A stretch of 7,876 nt of DNA from Alphaproteobacteria bacterium. Its GTDB lineage: Bacteria > Pseudomonadota > Alphaproteobacteria > JAEULC01. Below the pieces are notes generated by a model. The model saw only the letters and a list, made by a program, of their open reading frames with translations, did no database searches and had not been told where the DNA came from. The position numbers and the translations under genes were made by a program. Positions 1 to 6,650 of this stretch are shown piece after piece (the stretch's first letter is position 1; every line of letters begins with the position of its first letter). The stretch is from assembly GCA_020851015.1 (NCBI GenBank), contig JADZDN010000027.1, forward strand, positions 1 to 7,876, read 5' to 3'.

Positions 1-2
1 CC

Positions 3-3000
3 GCCAAGGCCGCCTCGCGCCTCAAGGACGAGAGCGAGCTGCTCAACCGGCAGATGGAGGACATGGAATCGGTCGGGCGCGACACGGCCGAGCGGGTCGG
101 CGCCGCCTTCGCGGACACCGACGCGGCGATGCGCCAGCGCGCCGCCGCGATGGTGGGCGAGGCGTCGGGCGCCGCCAACCGCATCTATGCCGCCTTCGAC
201 ACGGTGCACGAGGACATCCGCACGCGCGTGGGCGACGTGGTCGAGATCGCGACCGGCTCGGTCGGCCGGATCGGCGAGCAGTTCGGCTCCGCCAGCGCCA
301 CGATCAGGCTGCAGATCGACCAGATCCTGGGCCTCAGCACCGACGCCAGCCAGCGCATCACCGTGCGCTTCCAGGAGGCGGTCGAGGGGCTGGGCGAGCG
401 CGCCCAGGCGCAGATCGGCGCGCTGGAAGGCGCCGAGGCGCGCGTCGCCGGCAAGGCGGCGGAGATCGCCGCCGAGGTGAAGCGAGTGAGCGAGGCGATG
501 GCGGGGACGGCCGAGGCCGCAGCCGCTTCGCTCGCGGAGAATCTCGCCAGGGTCGACGAGTCCGCGCGCCAGCGCTTCCAGGCCCATGCCGGGATGGTCG
601 AGGGCGCGGAGGTGCGCATCGCGGGTCGGGCGGCGGAAACGGCGGCCGAGGTGCGGCGCGCGGCGGAGTCGATGGTGGGCGCCGCCGAAAACGCGGCCAC
701 CGCGGTCGCCGGCAGCTTGGCGCGAGCCGACGAGGCCGCCCGCCATCGCCTGCAGGCGCAGTCGGCCGCGATCGCCGAGGCCGAGACACGGATCGCCGAG
801 CGCGCCGCCGAGGCCGCCCAGGCGATCGCGGCCAGCTTCGCGCAGACCGACGACGCCATGCGCCAGCGCATCCAGGCCCAGGCCGGCGCCATTGCGCAGG
901 CCGAGGCCAGCATCGCCGAGCGCGCGGCGGAAGCCGCGGCCGAAACGCGCCGGGCGAGCGAGTCGATGGCGGGCGGCGCGGCCGAGGCTGCCCAGGCGAT
1001 CGCCGCCAGCTTCGAGCGCGTCGACGAGGCGGTGCGCCAGCGCATCGAGGCCCAGGCCGGCGTCGTCGCGGCGGCCGAGGCGCGCATCGCCGAGCGCGCG
1101 GCCGGGATCGCGGTCGACATGCGCAGCGCCGGCGACGCCATGGTCGGCGTCGCCGAGGGCGCGGCGGCGTCGATCGCCGCCAGCTTCGCGCGGGCGGACG
1201 AGGACGTGCGCCGCCGGACCTTGGCGCAGGCCGACGTGATCGCCGGCGCCCAGGCCCAGATCGCGCGGCGGGCGACCGAGATCGCCGCCGAGGTGAAGCA
1301 GGCCGGCGCGACGATGGTCGACGACGCGGCCGTTGCCGCCGGCCGCATCGCCGAGAGCTTCGCCCGGGCGGACCAGGACATGCGCCAGCGCGTGCAGATG
1401 CAGGCCGGCGCGGTCGCCGAGGCCGAGGAGCTGATCGCCGCCAAGGCCGACGCGGTGGCGGCCGAGCTGAAACGTGCGGGCGAGACGATGACCGGCGATG
1501 CCGCCACCGCCGCGTCGATGATGGCCGCCAGCTTCGCCAAGGCCGACGATGAGCTGCGCCAGCGCGCCGACGACCTGACCGTGGCGCTGGACCGCTCGGC
1601 CGACCGGTGGCAATCCGGATTCGCGGCGTCCGGCGCCGAATTGCAGCGCCAGGCCGTGGCGCTGGAGCAGCAGGGCCAGGCGACGGCGCGGCGCGTCGCC
1701 GACAGCTTCGCCGGCGGCGTCGATCTGGTGCGCCGTCATACCGAGGAAACGGTCGCCGTCTCGCTCGACACCCGCGACCGCATCGTGCGCAACCTGGGTT
1801 CGGCCGGCGACGAGCTGCGCCGGCGCGCCGAGGAGCTGGTGCATACCGCCGACCAGGCCGGCCAGCGCATGGCGAAGAGCCTGACCGGCGCCGGCGACCA
1901 GGTGCAGGAACGCGCCGCGGCGCTGGCGAGCGAGGCCGAGGTCGCCGCGACGCAGATCGCGCAGACCTTCGCGCTCGCCGACAAGAGCATCCGCGCGCAT
2001 GGCGAGGGCGTGGTCGTCACCGCGGCCGAGGCAGGCGAGCGCATGCTGGCCGCCTTCGCCGCCAACGGACAGGCGATCCGCCAGGAAGCCGAGTCGATGG
2101 TCGGCGCCGCCAACGCCGCGGCGATGCGCGTGGCGGCCACCTTCACCAGCAGCGGCGAGGCGCTGCAGCAGCACGCCGAGGACATGGCCGGCGCCACTGG
2201 CGACCTGGTGCGCCGCGTCAACGCCGCGCTGGACGACGGCGGCGAGGCTTTCCGGCGCCGCGCCGAGGACCTGGTGGTCGTCACCGCGGACGCCGCCAGC
2301 CGGCTCAACGCAGCCCTGGAGACGGGCGCGGAGGATATCCGCCGGCGCACCAGCGAGATCGTCATCGCCAGCGCCGCCGCCGCCGACAGCGTCACCGGGC
2401 GCTTCGCCGAGACTACCAGTGCGCTGGTCGGCAAGGCGCGCGAGATGGAGGCGCGGGTCGACGATTCCGCCCAGCGCGTGGTCGGCCGGTTCACCGCCGC
2501 CTCCGACGCCATCGCCGGCCAGACCCGCGACATCGAGGCGCGCGTCGCCGACGCCGCCCAGCGCGCCGCCGGCAAGATCGGCGAGGCGGCGGACGCGATC
2601 CTAGGCCAGGCCGCGCTGGTCGAGAAGCGGTTCGAAGCGGCCGCCCAGCAGTCGACCGCGCGGGTCGCCGACAGCGCCGGCGCCATCGTCGACCGCACGC
2701 TCGCGCTGGAGCAGCGCGTCGCCGAATCGGCCCAGGCGCTGGTGCAGAAGGTCGCCGATGCCTCCGGCGCGATCGAGGTCCAGACCGGCGGGCTCGAGCA
2801 GCGCGTCGACGCCGCCGCTACCCGCGTGGCGACGCGCTTCGTCGAGACCAGCGGCGAAATACGCGCCGCCGCCGACGCCATGCTGGAACAGGCCGCGACC
2901 GCGGCCAACCGCGTGATCACGACCTTCGCCAAGGGCAGCGAGGACATCCGGCGGCACGGCGATTCCGCCGCCGCCGGCGCCGAGGCGACGGTCGCGCGCA

Positions 3001-3575
3001 TGACCAACACGATCGCCACCAGCGCCGACGAGATGCGCCGGCGCACCGAGGCGCTGGCGGCCGAGGCCGCCGCGGCGGTGCAGCGGATCGCCGGCTCCTT
3101 CGCCAGCGGCAGCGCCGACATCCGCCGCGAGAACGAGCTGACCGTGGCCGACGGCGAGCGCGCCGCCGCGCAATGGCGCCAGGCGATGGCGTCGAGCGCC
3201 GAGGAGGTCCGCGCGAGCACCGAGGTCCTGGCGAGCCGCATTTCCGGCGCCGCCGAGCGGATCGTCACCGACGCCGCCGGCGCGGCGTCGATGATCGCGG
3301 CGAACTTCCAGCAGGCCGGTGACGAAATGCGCCGCGGCTCGGACGAGATCGCGACGGCGATCTCCGCGGTCGCGCAGCGCCTGACCGGCGAGTTCGGCCG
3401 CGTCGGCGCCACCCTGTCGGAAAACACCCACGCGCTGGCGGACGAGTCGGTGGCGGCGGCCGGCCGCATCGCCACCGGCTTCGCCGAGCACGCGCTGCGC
3501 ATCCGCGCCGAGACCGACGCGCTGGTGGGCATCTCGGGCAAGGCGGCCGCCGAGATCGGCGATCTCGGCACCACG
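3..3575 (+). repeat. Array of 29-residue (87-bp) helical repeats
   Basis: Cutting the protein by eye every 29 residues aligns all units. The array runs from a 9-residue tail at bases 3-29, through a complete unit at 30-116, to 39 further complete units ending at residue 1174. Unit consensus: small residue/Asp/Glu at 1-4, Ile/Leu/Val at 5, Arg at 6-8, Ala or Thr at 9, Leu/Met at 12, Ala at 16 and 20, Arg at 22, Ile/Val at 23, Phe at 27. Core positions 5, 9, 12, 16, 20, 23, 27 and 2 of the next unit are spaced 4-3-4, 4-3-4, 4-3. That is two hendecads plus one heptad, or 29 residues in 8 turns (3.625 per turn), which predicts a nearly straight or slightly right-handed bundle. Only two units depart from 29 (insertions of 11 at 813-845 and within 3195-3314). 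Confidence 0.9.
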
Positions 3576-5090
3576 CTGGGCCGGCACATCGCCGTGCTGT
3601 CGGCCGCCTCGGACCGCGCCACCGCTAAGGTGGCGAGCGCCGGCGAGAATTTGCGCGCGCAGTCCAACATCCTGGTCGACGCCGCCGAGCAGGCCGCCCA
3701 GCGCGCCATGCTGATCGGCGAATCGGTGCGCGAATACGCGCGCGACCTGACCGGGGTGACCGAGCGCGCGCAGTCCAGCGTGCAGGACCTGAAGGAGAGC
3801 TTCGTCGACAGCCGCGTGAAGCTGGACGATACGGCCACGCGGGCGACCGCCCAGGCCCGCGCCATCGCCGATGCGCTGGAGCGCCAGGCGTCGGCGCTGA
3901 CCGGCGCCGCCGACACCGCTGCGCTGCGCGCGGCCGAGGCGCGCGAGAACCTGCGCCTGGAATCCGAGTCGATCCTCGGCATCACCGAGCGCGCGCAAGG
4001 GCGCACCGCGGATCTGCGCGGCGAGCTGCAGCGCCTGGGCGACGAGATACTGACCACGACGGATCGGGTGGCCACCAAGGGGCGCGAGATCGCCGAGTCC
4101 TACCGCGAACACACGCATACGCTGTTCGAGCGCTCGGAGCAGCTGCTCGACCGCATCGAGGGGGCGGGCCAGTCGCTCGGCAAGCAGTCGGAGACGCTGA
4201 TCGCGGCGACCGACGTGGCGACCGCGCGGGTCCGCACGGCGATCGAGGAGCTCGACCGCCGCGGCGTCGACCTGGGCCAGCGCACCGAGGCGGCGCTCGA
4301 GCGGGTGCGCGACCTGGGCCGGGCGCTGAACGCCGAGGCGCAGGGCATCACCAGCGCCGCCGACGCCGCGTCGAACCAGATGTCCGAGGCGGGCGACGCG
4401 CTGCGCACGCGCGGTCGCGACCTGGCGGACGCCTATGGCCAGGCGGCCGCCCGGCTGCGCCAGCTCTCGGACAGCTTCTCCGGCCAGGCCGTGGCGCTTG
4501 CCGAATCGACCGAGCGCACCGCCGAGCGCGTGGGCCAGATCGACCGCGCCGTCCGCGAGCAGGCCACGACCATGATCAAGGCCGCCGAGCAGGCGGTCGA
4601 GCACGCGGCCAAGGCGACCGACGCCTTCCGCACCCAGGCCGAGACGCTCAAGAAGTCCAGCGACCTGGCGCTCAGCCAGATCAACGCGATCGAGGACAAG
4701 AAGGCCGAGGCGCGGCGCGACACCTTCCTGCGCTCGGCCACCTATGTCGTCGACAAGCTGAATCAGCTCGCCATCGACCTCAACCGCGTGCTGGAGACCG
4801 ACATACCGCGCAGCGTGTGGAAGGCGTTCTACGACGGCGACAAGACCGCCTTCACCAAGCGCCTGCTCGGCACGCCGGCGATCCGCGACCTGCAGCGCAT
4901 CCGCCAGAAATTCGAGACCGACACCGACTTCCGCAGCTACGTCTCGCGCTACGTCAACGAGTTCGAGGCACTGCTCGACCAGACGCGCAAGTGGGACTAC
5001 GACAACCTGATCGCCCAGGCCTTCCTGGGCGCGGATATCGGGCGGCTCTACGCGCTGCTCTGCCGCTCGCTCGACCGGCAGATGAAGTAG
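3..5090 (+). CDS. Giant alanine-rich coiled-coil protein, possible polar/cell-envelope scaffold (5' partial)
   Basis: The frame is open from base 3 to the TAG at 5088-5090, giving 1,695 visible residues. The first in-frame Met is at base 54 (residue 1 in my numbering), but it is probably not the start: no Shine-Dalgarno precedes it and the 29-residue repeat register continues in frame upstream. Residues up to 1174 are 29-residue helical repeats, 1175-1549 are 25-residue repeats, and 1550-1678 form a non-repetitive C-terminal domain. I find no Pro or Cys before residue 1550; the only Cys is at 1670. No membrane segment or catalytic motif is visible. The composition (Ala, Glu, Arg, Asp, Gln) fits a long coiled coil that automated tools might label apolipoprotein-like or kinesin-like. 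Giant alphaproteobacterial proteins of this style include TipN (Caulobacter) and GPR (Agrobacterium), which act at poles or growth zones and have N-terminal membrane segments. Any such anchor here would lie outside the window. The scaffold role is inference; the coding call is secure. Confidence 0.9.
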   Translation, partial: AKAASRLKDESELLNRQMEDMESVGRDTAERVGAAFADTDAAMRQRAAAMVGEASGAANRIYAAFDTVHEDIRTRVGDVVEIATGSVGRIGEQFGSASATIRLQIDQILGLSTDASQRITVRFQEAVEGLGERAQAQIGALEGAEARVAGKAAEIAAEVKRVSEAMAGTAEAAAASLAENLARVDESARQRFQAHAGMVEGAEVRIAGRAAETAAEVRRAAESMVGAAENAATAVAGSLARADEAARHRLQAQSAAIAEAETRIAERAAEAAQAIAASFAQTDDAMRQRIQAQAGAIAQAEASIAERAAEAAAETRRASESMAGGAAEAAQAIAASFERVDEAVRQRIEAQAGVVAAAEARIAERAAGIAVDMRSAGDAMVGVAEGAAASIAASFARADEDVRRRTLAQADVIAGAQAQIARRATEIAAEVKQAGATMVDDAAVAAGRIAESFARADQDMRQRVQMQAGAVAEAEELIAAKADAVAAELKRAGETMTGDAATAASMMAASFAKADDELRQRADDLTVALDRSADRWQSGFAASGAELQRQAVALEQQGQATARRVADSFAGGVDLVRRHTEETVAVSLDTRDRIVRNLGSAGDELRRRAEELVHTADQAGQRMAKSLTGAGDQVQERAAALASEAEVAATQIAQTFALADKSIRAHGEGVVVTAAEAGERMLAAFAANGQAIRQEAESMVGAANAAAMRVAATFTSSGEALQQHAEDMAGATGDLVRRVNAALDDGGEAFRRRAEDLVVVTADAASRLNAALETGAEDIRRRTSEIVIASAAAADSVTGRFAETTSALVGKAREMEARVDDSAQRVVGRFTAASDAIAGQTRDIEARVADAAQRAAGKIGEAADAILGQAALVEKRFEAAAQQSTARVADSAGAIVDRTLALEQRVAESAQALVQKVADASGAIEVQTGGLEQRVDAAATRVATRFVETSGEIRAAADAMLEQAATAANRVITTFAKGSEDIRRHGDSAAAGAEATVARMTNTIATSADEMRRRTEALAAEAAAAVQRIAGSFASGSADIRRENELTVADGERAAAQWRQAMASSAEEVRASTEVLASRISGAAERIVTDAAGAASMIAANFQQAGDEMRRGSDEIATAISAVAQRLTGEFGRVGATLSENTHALADESVAAAGRIATGFAEHALRIRAETDALVGISGKAAAEIGDLGTTLGRHIAVLSAASDRATAKVASAGENLRAQSNILVDAAEQAAQRAMLIGESVREYARDLTGVTERAQSSVQDLKESFVDSRVKLDDTATRATAQARAIADALERQASALTGAADTAALRAAEARENLRLESESILGITERAQGRTADLRGELQRLGDEILTTTDRVATKGREIAESYREHTHTLFERSEQLLDRIEGAGQSLGKQSETLIAATDVATARVRTAIEELDRRGVDLGQRTEAALERVRDLGRALNAEAQGITSAADAASNQMSEAGDALRTRGRDLADAYGQAAARLRQLSDSFSGQAVALAESTERTAERVGQIDRAVREQATTMIKAAEQAVEHAAKATDAFRTQAETLKKSSDLALSQINAIEDKKAEARRDTFLRSATYVVDKLNQLAIDLNRVLETDIPRSVWKAFYDGDKTAFTKRLLGTPAIRDLQRIRQKFETDTDFRSYVSRYVNEFEALLDQTRKWDYDNLIAQAFLGADIGRLYALLCRSLDRQMK
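378..1541 (+). repeat. 58-residue (174-bp) higher-order tandem repeat within the coiled coil
   Basis: In residues 109-496 the 29-residue units alternate between two types, forming 58-residue pairs. The first type carries an Arg-Gln-Arg...Gln-Ala-Gln-Ala-Gly pattern ending Ile-Ala-Glu-Arg-Ala-Ala-Glu. The second begins Ala-Ala-Glu-Val-Lys/Arg and ends Ile-Ala-Ala-Ser-Phe-Ala-Arg. There are seven pairs; the third (726-845) is shortened by 18 residues. DNA similarity is still visible: the same 14-mer gcccaggcgatcgc starts at 816 and at 990, exactly 174 bp apart, and the sequence after it remains alike for over 100 bp. This points to later tandem duplication inside an older 29-residue array. Flanking units lack the alternation. 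Confidence 0.8.
3576..4700 (+). repeat. Array of fifteen 25-residue (75-bp) helical repeats
   Basis: From residue 1175 to 1549 the protein divides without remainder into fifteen 25-residue units, with no insertion or deletion. Each begins with Leu, Phe, Val or Tyr, usually followed by Arg or another polar residue. Leu/Ile/Met recurs near unit position 8 and Ala/Thr/Val at 12, 15, 19 and 22. The core spacing is 4-3-4-3-4-3-4, two heptads plus a hendecad, or 25 residues in 7 turns (3.571 per turn). This differs from the upstream 29-residue zone and predicts different supercoiling. The units are diverged at DNA level, so the array looks old and held by selection on length. Confidence 0.88.
4701..5087 (+). 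other. Non-repetitive C-terminal domain of the giant coiled-coil protein
   Basis: The last 129 residues (1550-1678) leave the repeat pattern. They contain the protein's only prolines (in Asp-Ile-Pro-Arg-Ser and Gly-Thr-Pro-Ala-Ile) and its only Cys (1670). They are rich in aromatic residues: Trp-Lys-Ala-Phe-Tyr, Phe-Arg-Ser-Tyr-Val, Lys-Trp-Asp-Tyr. Predicted helices begin near Phe-Leu-Arg-Ser-Ala-Thr-Tyr-Val-Val, Asp-Leu-Gln-Arg-Ile-Arg and Ile-Gly-Arg-Leu-Tyr-Ala-Leu-Leu. The likely fold is a compact all-alpha module. Phrases such as Trp-Lys-x-Phe-Tyr-x-Gly-Asp, Phe-Arg-x-Tyr-Val-x-Arg-Tyr and Ala-Asp-Ile-Gly-Arg-Leu-Tyr resemble, from memory, C-termini of large alphaproteobacterial coiled-coil proteins. 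A targeting or oligomerisation role is inference. Confidence 0.6.
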
Positions 5091-5104
5091 GGGCGCTTAC
5101 GCCC
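5091..5104. terminator. Small hairpin between convergent genes, possible weak bidirectional terminator
   Basis: GGGCG (5091-5095) and CGCCC (5100-5104) form a perfect 5-bp stem around the 4-base loop CTTA. The hairpin starts right after the coiled-coil gene's stop codon, and its loop contains the stop codon of the minus-strand hutH. There is no T-run on either side and the stem is short, so intrinsic termination is doubtful. It is the only candidate in the 6-bp gap, and chance is a real alternative in such GC-rich DNA. Confidence 0.2.
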
Positions 5105-6641
5105 GCGGCCCGGGCCAGGGCTGCACGGCAAAATCCAGGAACCGGCGGCACCAACCCGACTGGATGAGCGCCTTGGCGGCTGCCAGGTCGGGCGCGAGGT
5201 AGCGGTCGCGGTCGAGGAACTTCACGTGCCGGCGCAGTTCCGCCATCGCCTGCCGCAGCCTGGCGCTGGTCTTGAGCGGCTTGCGGAAGTCCACGCCCTG
5301 CGCGGCGCCCATCAGCTCGACCGCCACGACGCCCGCGGTGTTGTCGGCCATTTCCGCCAGGCGCCGCGCGGCGAAGGCGGCCATGCTGACATGGTCTTCC
5401 TGGTTGGCCGAGGTCGGCAGGCTGTCGACCGAGGCGGGATGCGCCAGGGTCTTGTTCTCCGACGCCAGCGCGGCGGCAGTCACCTGCGCGATCATGAAGC
5501 CCGAGTTGAGACCGGGTGCTGCCACCAGGAAGGCGGGCAGCGCGCTCAAATTCGCGTCGACCAGCAGCGCGATGCGGCGCTCGGACAGGGCGCCGATCTC
5601 GGCGATCGCGGTCGCCAGCGCGTCCGACGCCATCGCCACCGGCTGGGCGTGGAAATTGCCGCCCGACAGGATCTCGCCTTCGCGCGCGAAGACCAGCGGA
5701 TTGTCCGACACGGCGTTCGCCTCGCGCAGGAACACGCCGGCGGCAAAGCCCATCACGTCCAGGCACGCGCCCATCACCTGGGGCTGGCAGCGCAGGCTGT
5801 AGGGATCCTGAACGCGGTCGCAGTCGATATGCGAGCGGCGGATGGCGCTGCCGCGCGACAGGCCCTTCAGCAGCCGCGCGACCGTCGTCTGGCCGGGCTG
5901 GCCGCGCACGTCCTGGATGCGCGGGTCGAACGGCACGTCGCTCGCCAGCATCGCGTCGCCCGACAGCGCGCCCGCCGTGATCGCCGCGGCGAACACGTCC
6001 TCGGCCGCGAACAGCCCGGCCAGCGCCAGCGCGGTCGATACCTGGGTGCCGTTGAGCAGCGCCAGGCCCTCCTTGGCGGCGAGCGTCAAGGGTTTTAGCC
6101 CGGCCCTGGCCAGTGCGGCCCGGGCCGGCATCGCCCGGCCGGCGACTCGGGCCTCGCCGACGCCCAGCAGCGCGGCCGACAAAGGCGCCAGCGGCGCCAA
6201 ATCGCCCGATGCGCCGACCGACCCCTTGGCGGGGATGCAGGGATAGACGCCCGCGTTCAGCAGCCGCAGCAGCGCGTCGATCACGGCGCGGCGGACCCCG
6301 GAATTGCCGCGCGCCAGGCTGGCGATCTTCAGCAGCAGGATCAGCCGCACGACCGGGTCGGGCAGCAGCGGTCCCGTGCCGATCGCGTGGGACAGCACCA
6401 GGCGGCGCTGCAGCTCGCTCAGGTCCGCGCGGGAAATGCGCTTGCGCGCCAGGATGCCGAAGCCGGTATTGACGCCGTAGACGGCCGCCTCGCCACCCGC
6501 CAGCCGCGCGACGGTTGCCGCCGAGGCGGCGACGCCGCGCCAGACCCGCGGGTCGACCGACACGCGGACCGGCTGCTCGTACGCCTGCCGCAGCAGGGGT
6601 AGCGTCAGACGGCCGGGCCGCAGGGCGATTCGCGTCACCAT
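5097..6641 (-). CDS. hutH: Histidine ammonia-lyase (histidase), MIO-dependent
   Basis: The product is 514 residues, a normal HutH length, and would convert L-histidine to trans-urocanate and ammonia in the cytoplasm, the first step of histidine degradation. The MIO cofactor triad Ala144-Ser145-Gly146 lies in [12 protein letters not shown]. Other active-site residues match Pseudomonas putida HutH with an offset of 1-2: Tyr55 (Tyr-Gly-Val-Asn-Thr-Gly-Phe-Gly), His85 (Leu-Ser-His-Ala), Asn197, Gln278, Tyr281 and Arg284 (Gln-Asp-Pro-Tyr-Ser-Leu-Arg), Phe330 and Glu415 (Asn-Gln-Glu-Asp-His-Val-Ser-Met). Ser-His at 84-85 fits histidine (tyrosine lyases can share it) and argues against phenylalanine lyase. 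Asn-Phe-His-Ala-Gln-Pro has Gln333 where P. putida HutH has Glu. The ATG lies 9 bp after the stop of the upstream reductase gene with no clear Shine-Dalgarno, so translational coupling in an operon is likely. No hutU, hutI or hutG is visible. Confidence 0.93.
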   Translation of the reverse strand: MVTRIALRPGRLTLPLLRQAYEQPVRVSVDPRVWRGVAASAATVARLAGGEAAVYGVNTGFGILARKRISRADLSELQRRLVLSHAIGTGPLLPDPVVRLILLLKIASLARGNSGVRRAVIDALLRLLNAGVYPCIPAKGSVGASGDLAPLAPLSAALLGVGEARVAGRAMPARAALARAGLKPLTLAAKEGLALLNGTQVSTALALAGLFAAEDVFAAAITAGALSGDAMLASDVPFDPRIQDVRGQPGQTTVARLLKGLSRGSAIRRSHIDCDRVQDPYSLRCQPQVMGACLDVMGFAAGVFLREANAVSDNPLVFAREGEILSGGNFHAQPVAMASDALATAIAEIGALSERRIALLVDANLSALPAFLVAAPGLNSGFMIAQVTAAALASENKTLAHPASVDSLPTSANQEDHVSMAAFAARRLAEMADNTAGVVAVELMGAAQGVDFRKPLKTSARLRQAMAELRRHVKFLDRDRYLAPDLAAAKALIQSGWCRRFLDFAVQPWPGPRA

Positions 6642-6650
6642 GGCCGAAGT

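Noticed and set aside
1607..3322. Plus-strand 571-codon frame inside the coiled-coil gene
   Set aside because: It is an out-of-frame reading of the repeat DNA, almost entirely Arg, Gly and Ala. The 29-residue register exists only in the main frame.
117..3575. Reading the periodic 87-bp DNA as a CRISPR array or minisatellite
   Set aside because: Units are conserved in protein pattern rather than DNA, there are no spacers, and the frame is continuous. It is a coding repeat.
1736..4078. Very long minus-strand open frame opposite the coiled-coil gene (780 codons), plus others at 185-1540 and 2601-4604
   Set aside because: They are antisense shadows. Repetitive GC-rich codons with G/C third positions suppress stops on the opposite strand. 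Their translations are Ser/Ala/Arg- or Gly/Arg/Leu-rich low-complexity strings with no recognisable domain.
5226..6098. Plus-strand open frame opposite hutH (290 codons)
   Set aside because: It overlaps a gene with a full set of histidase motifs. Its own translation is Arg/His/Gln-rich with no domain.
5097..6641. Calling the lyase a tyrosine or phenylalanine ammonia-lyase
   Set aside because: Its motifs around residues 85, 281-284, 380-415 and 450-459 track Pseudomonas HutH closely, and Ser-His at 84-85 rules against the phenylalanine type. A tyrosine substrate cannot be fully excluded.
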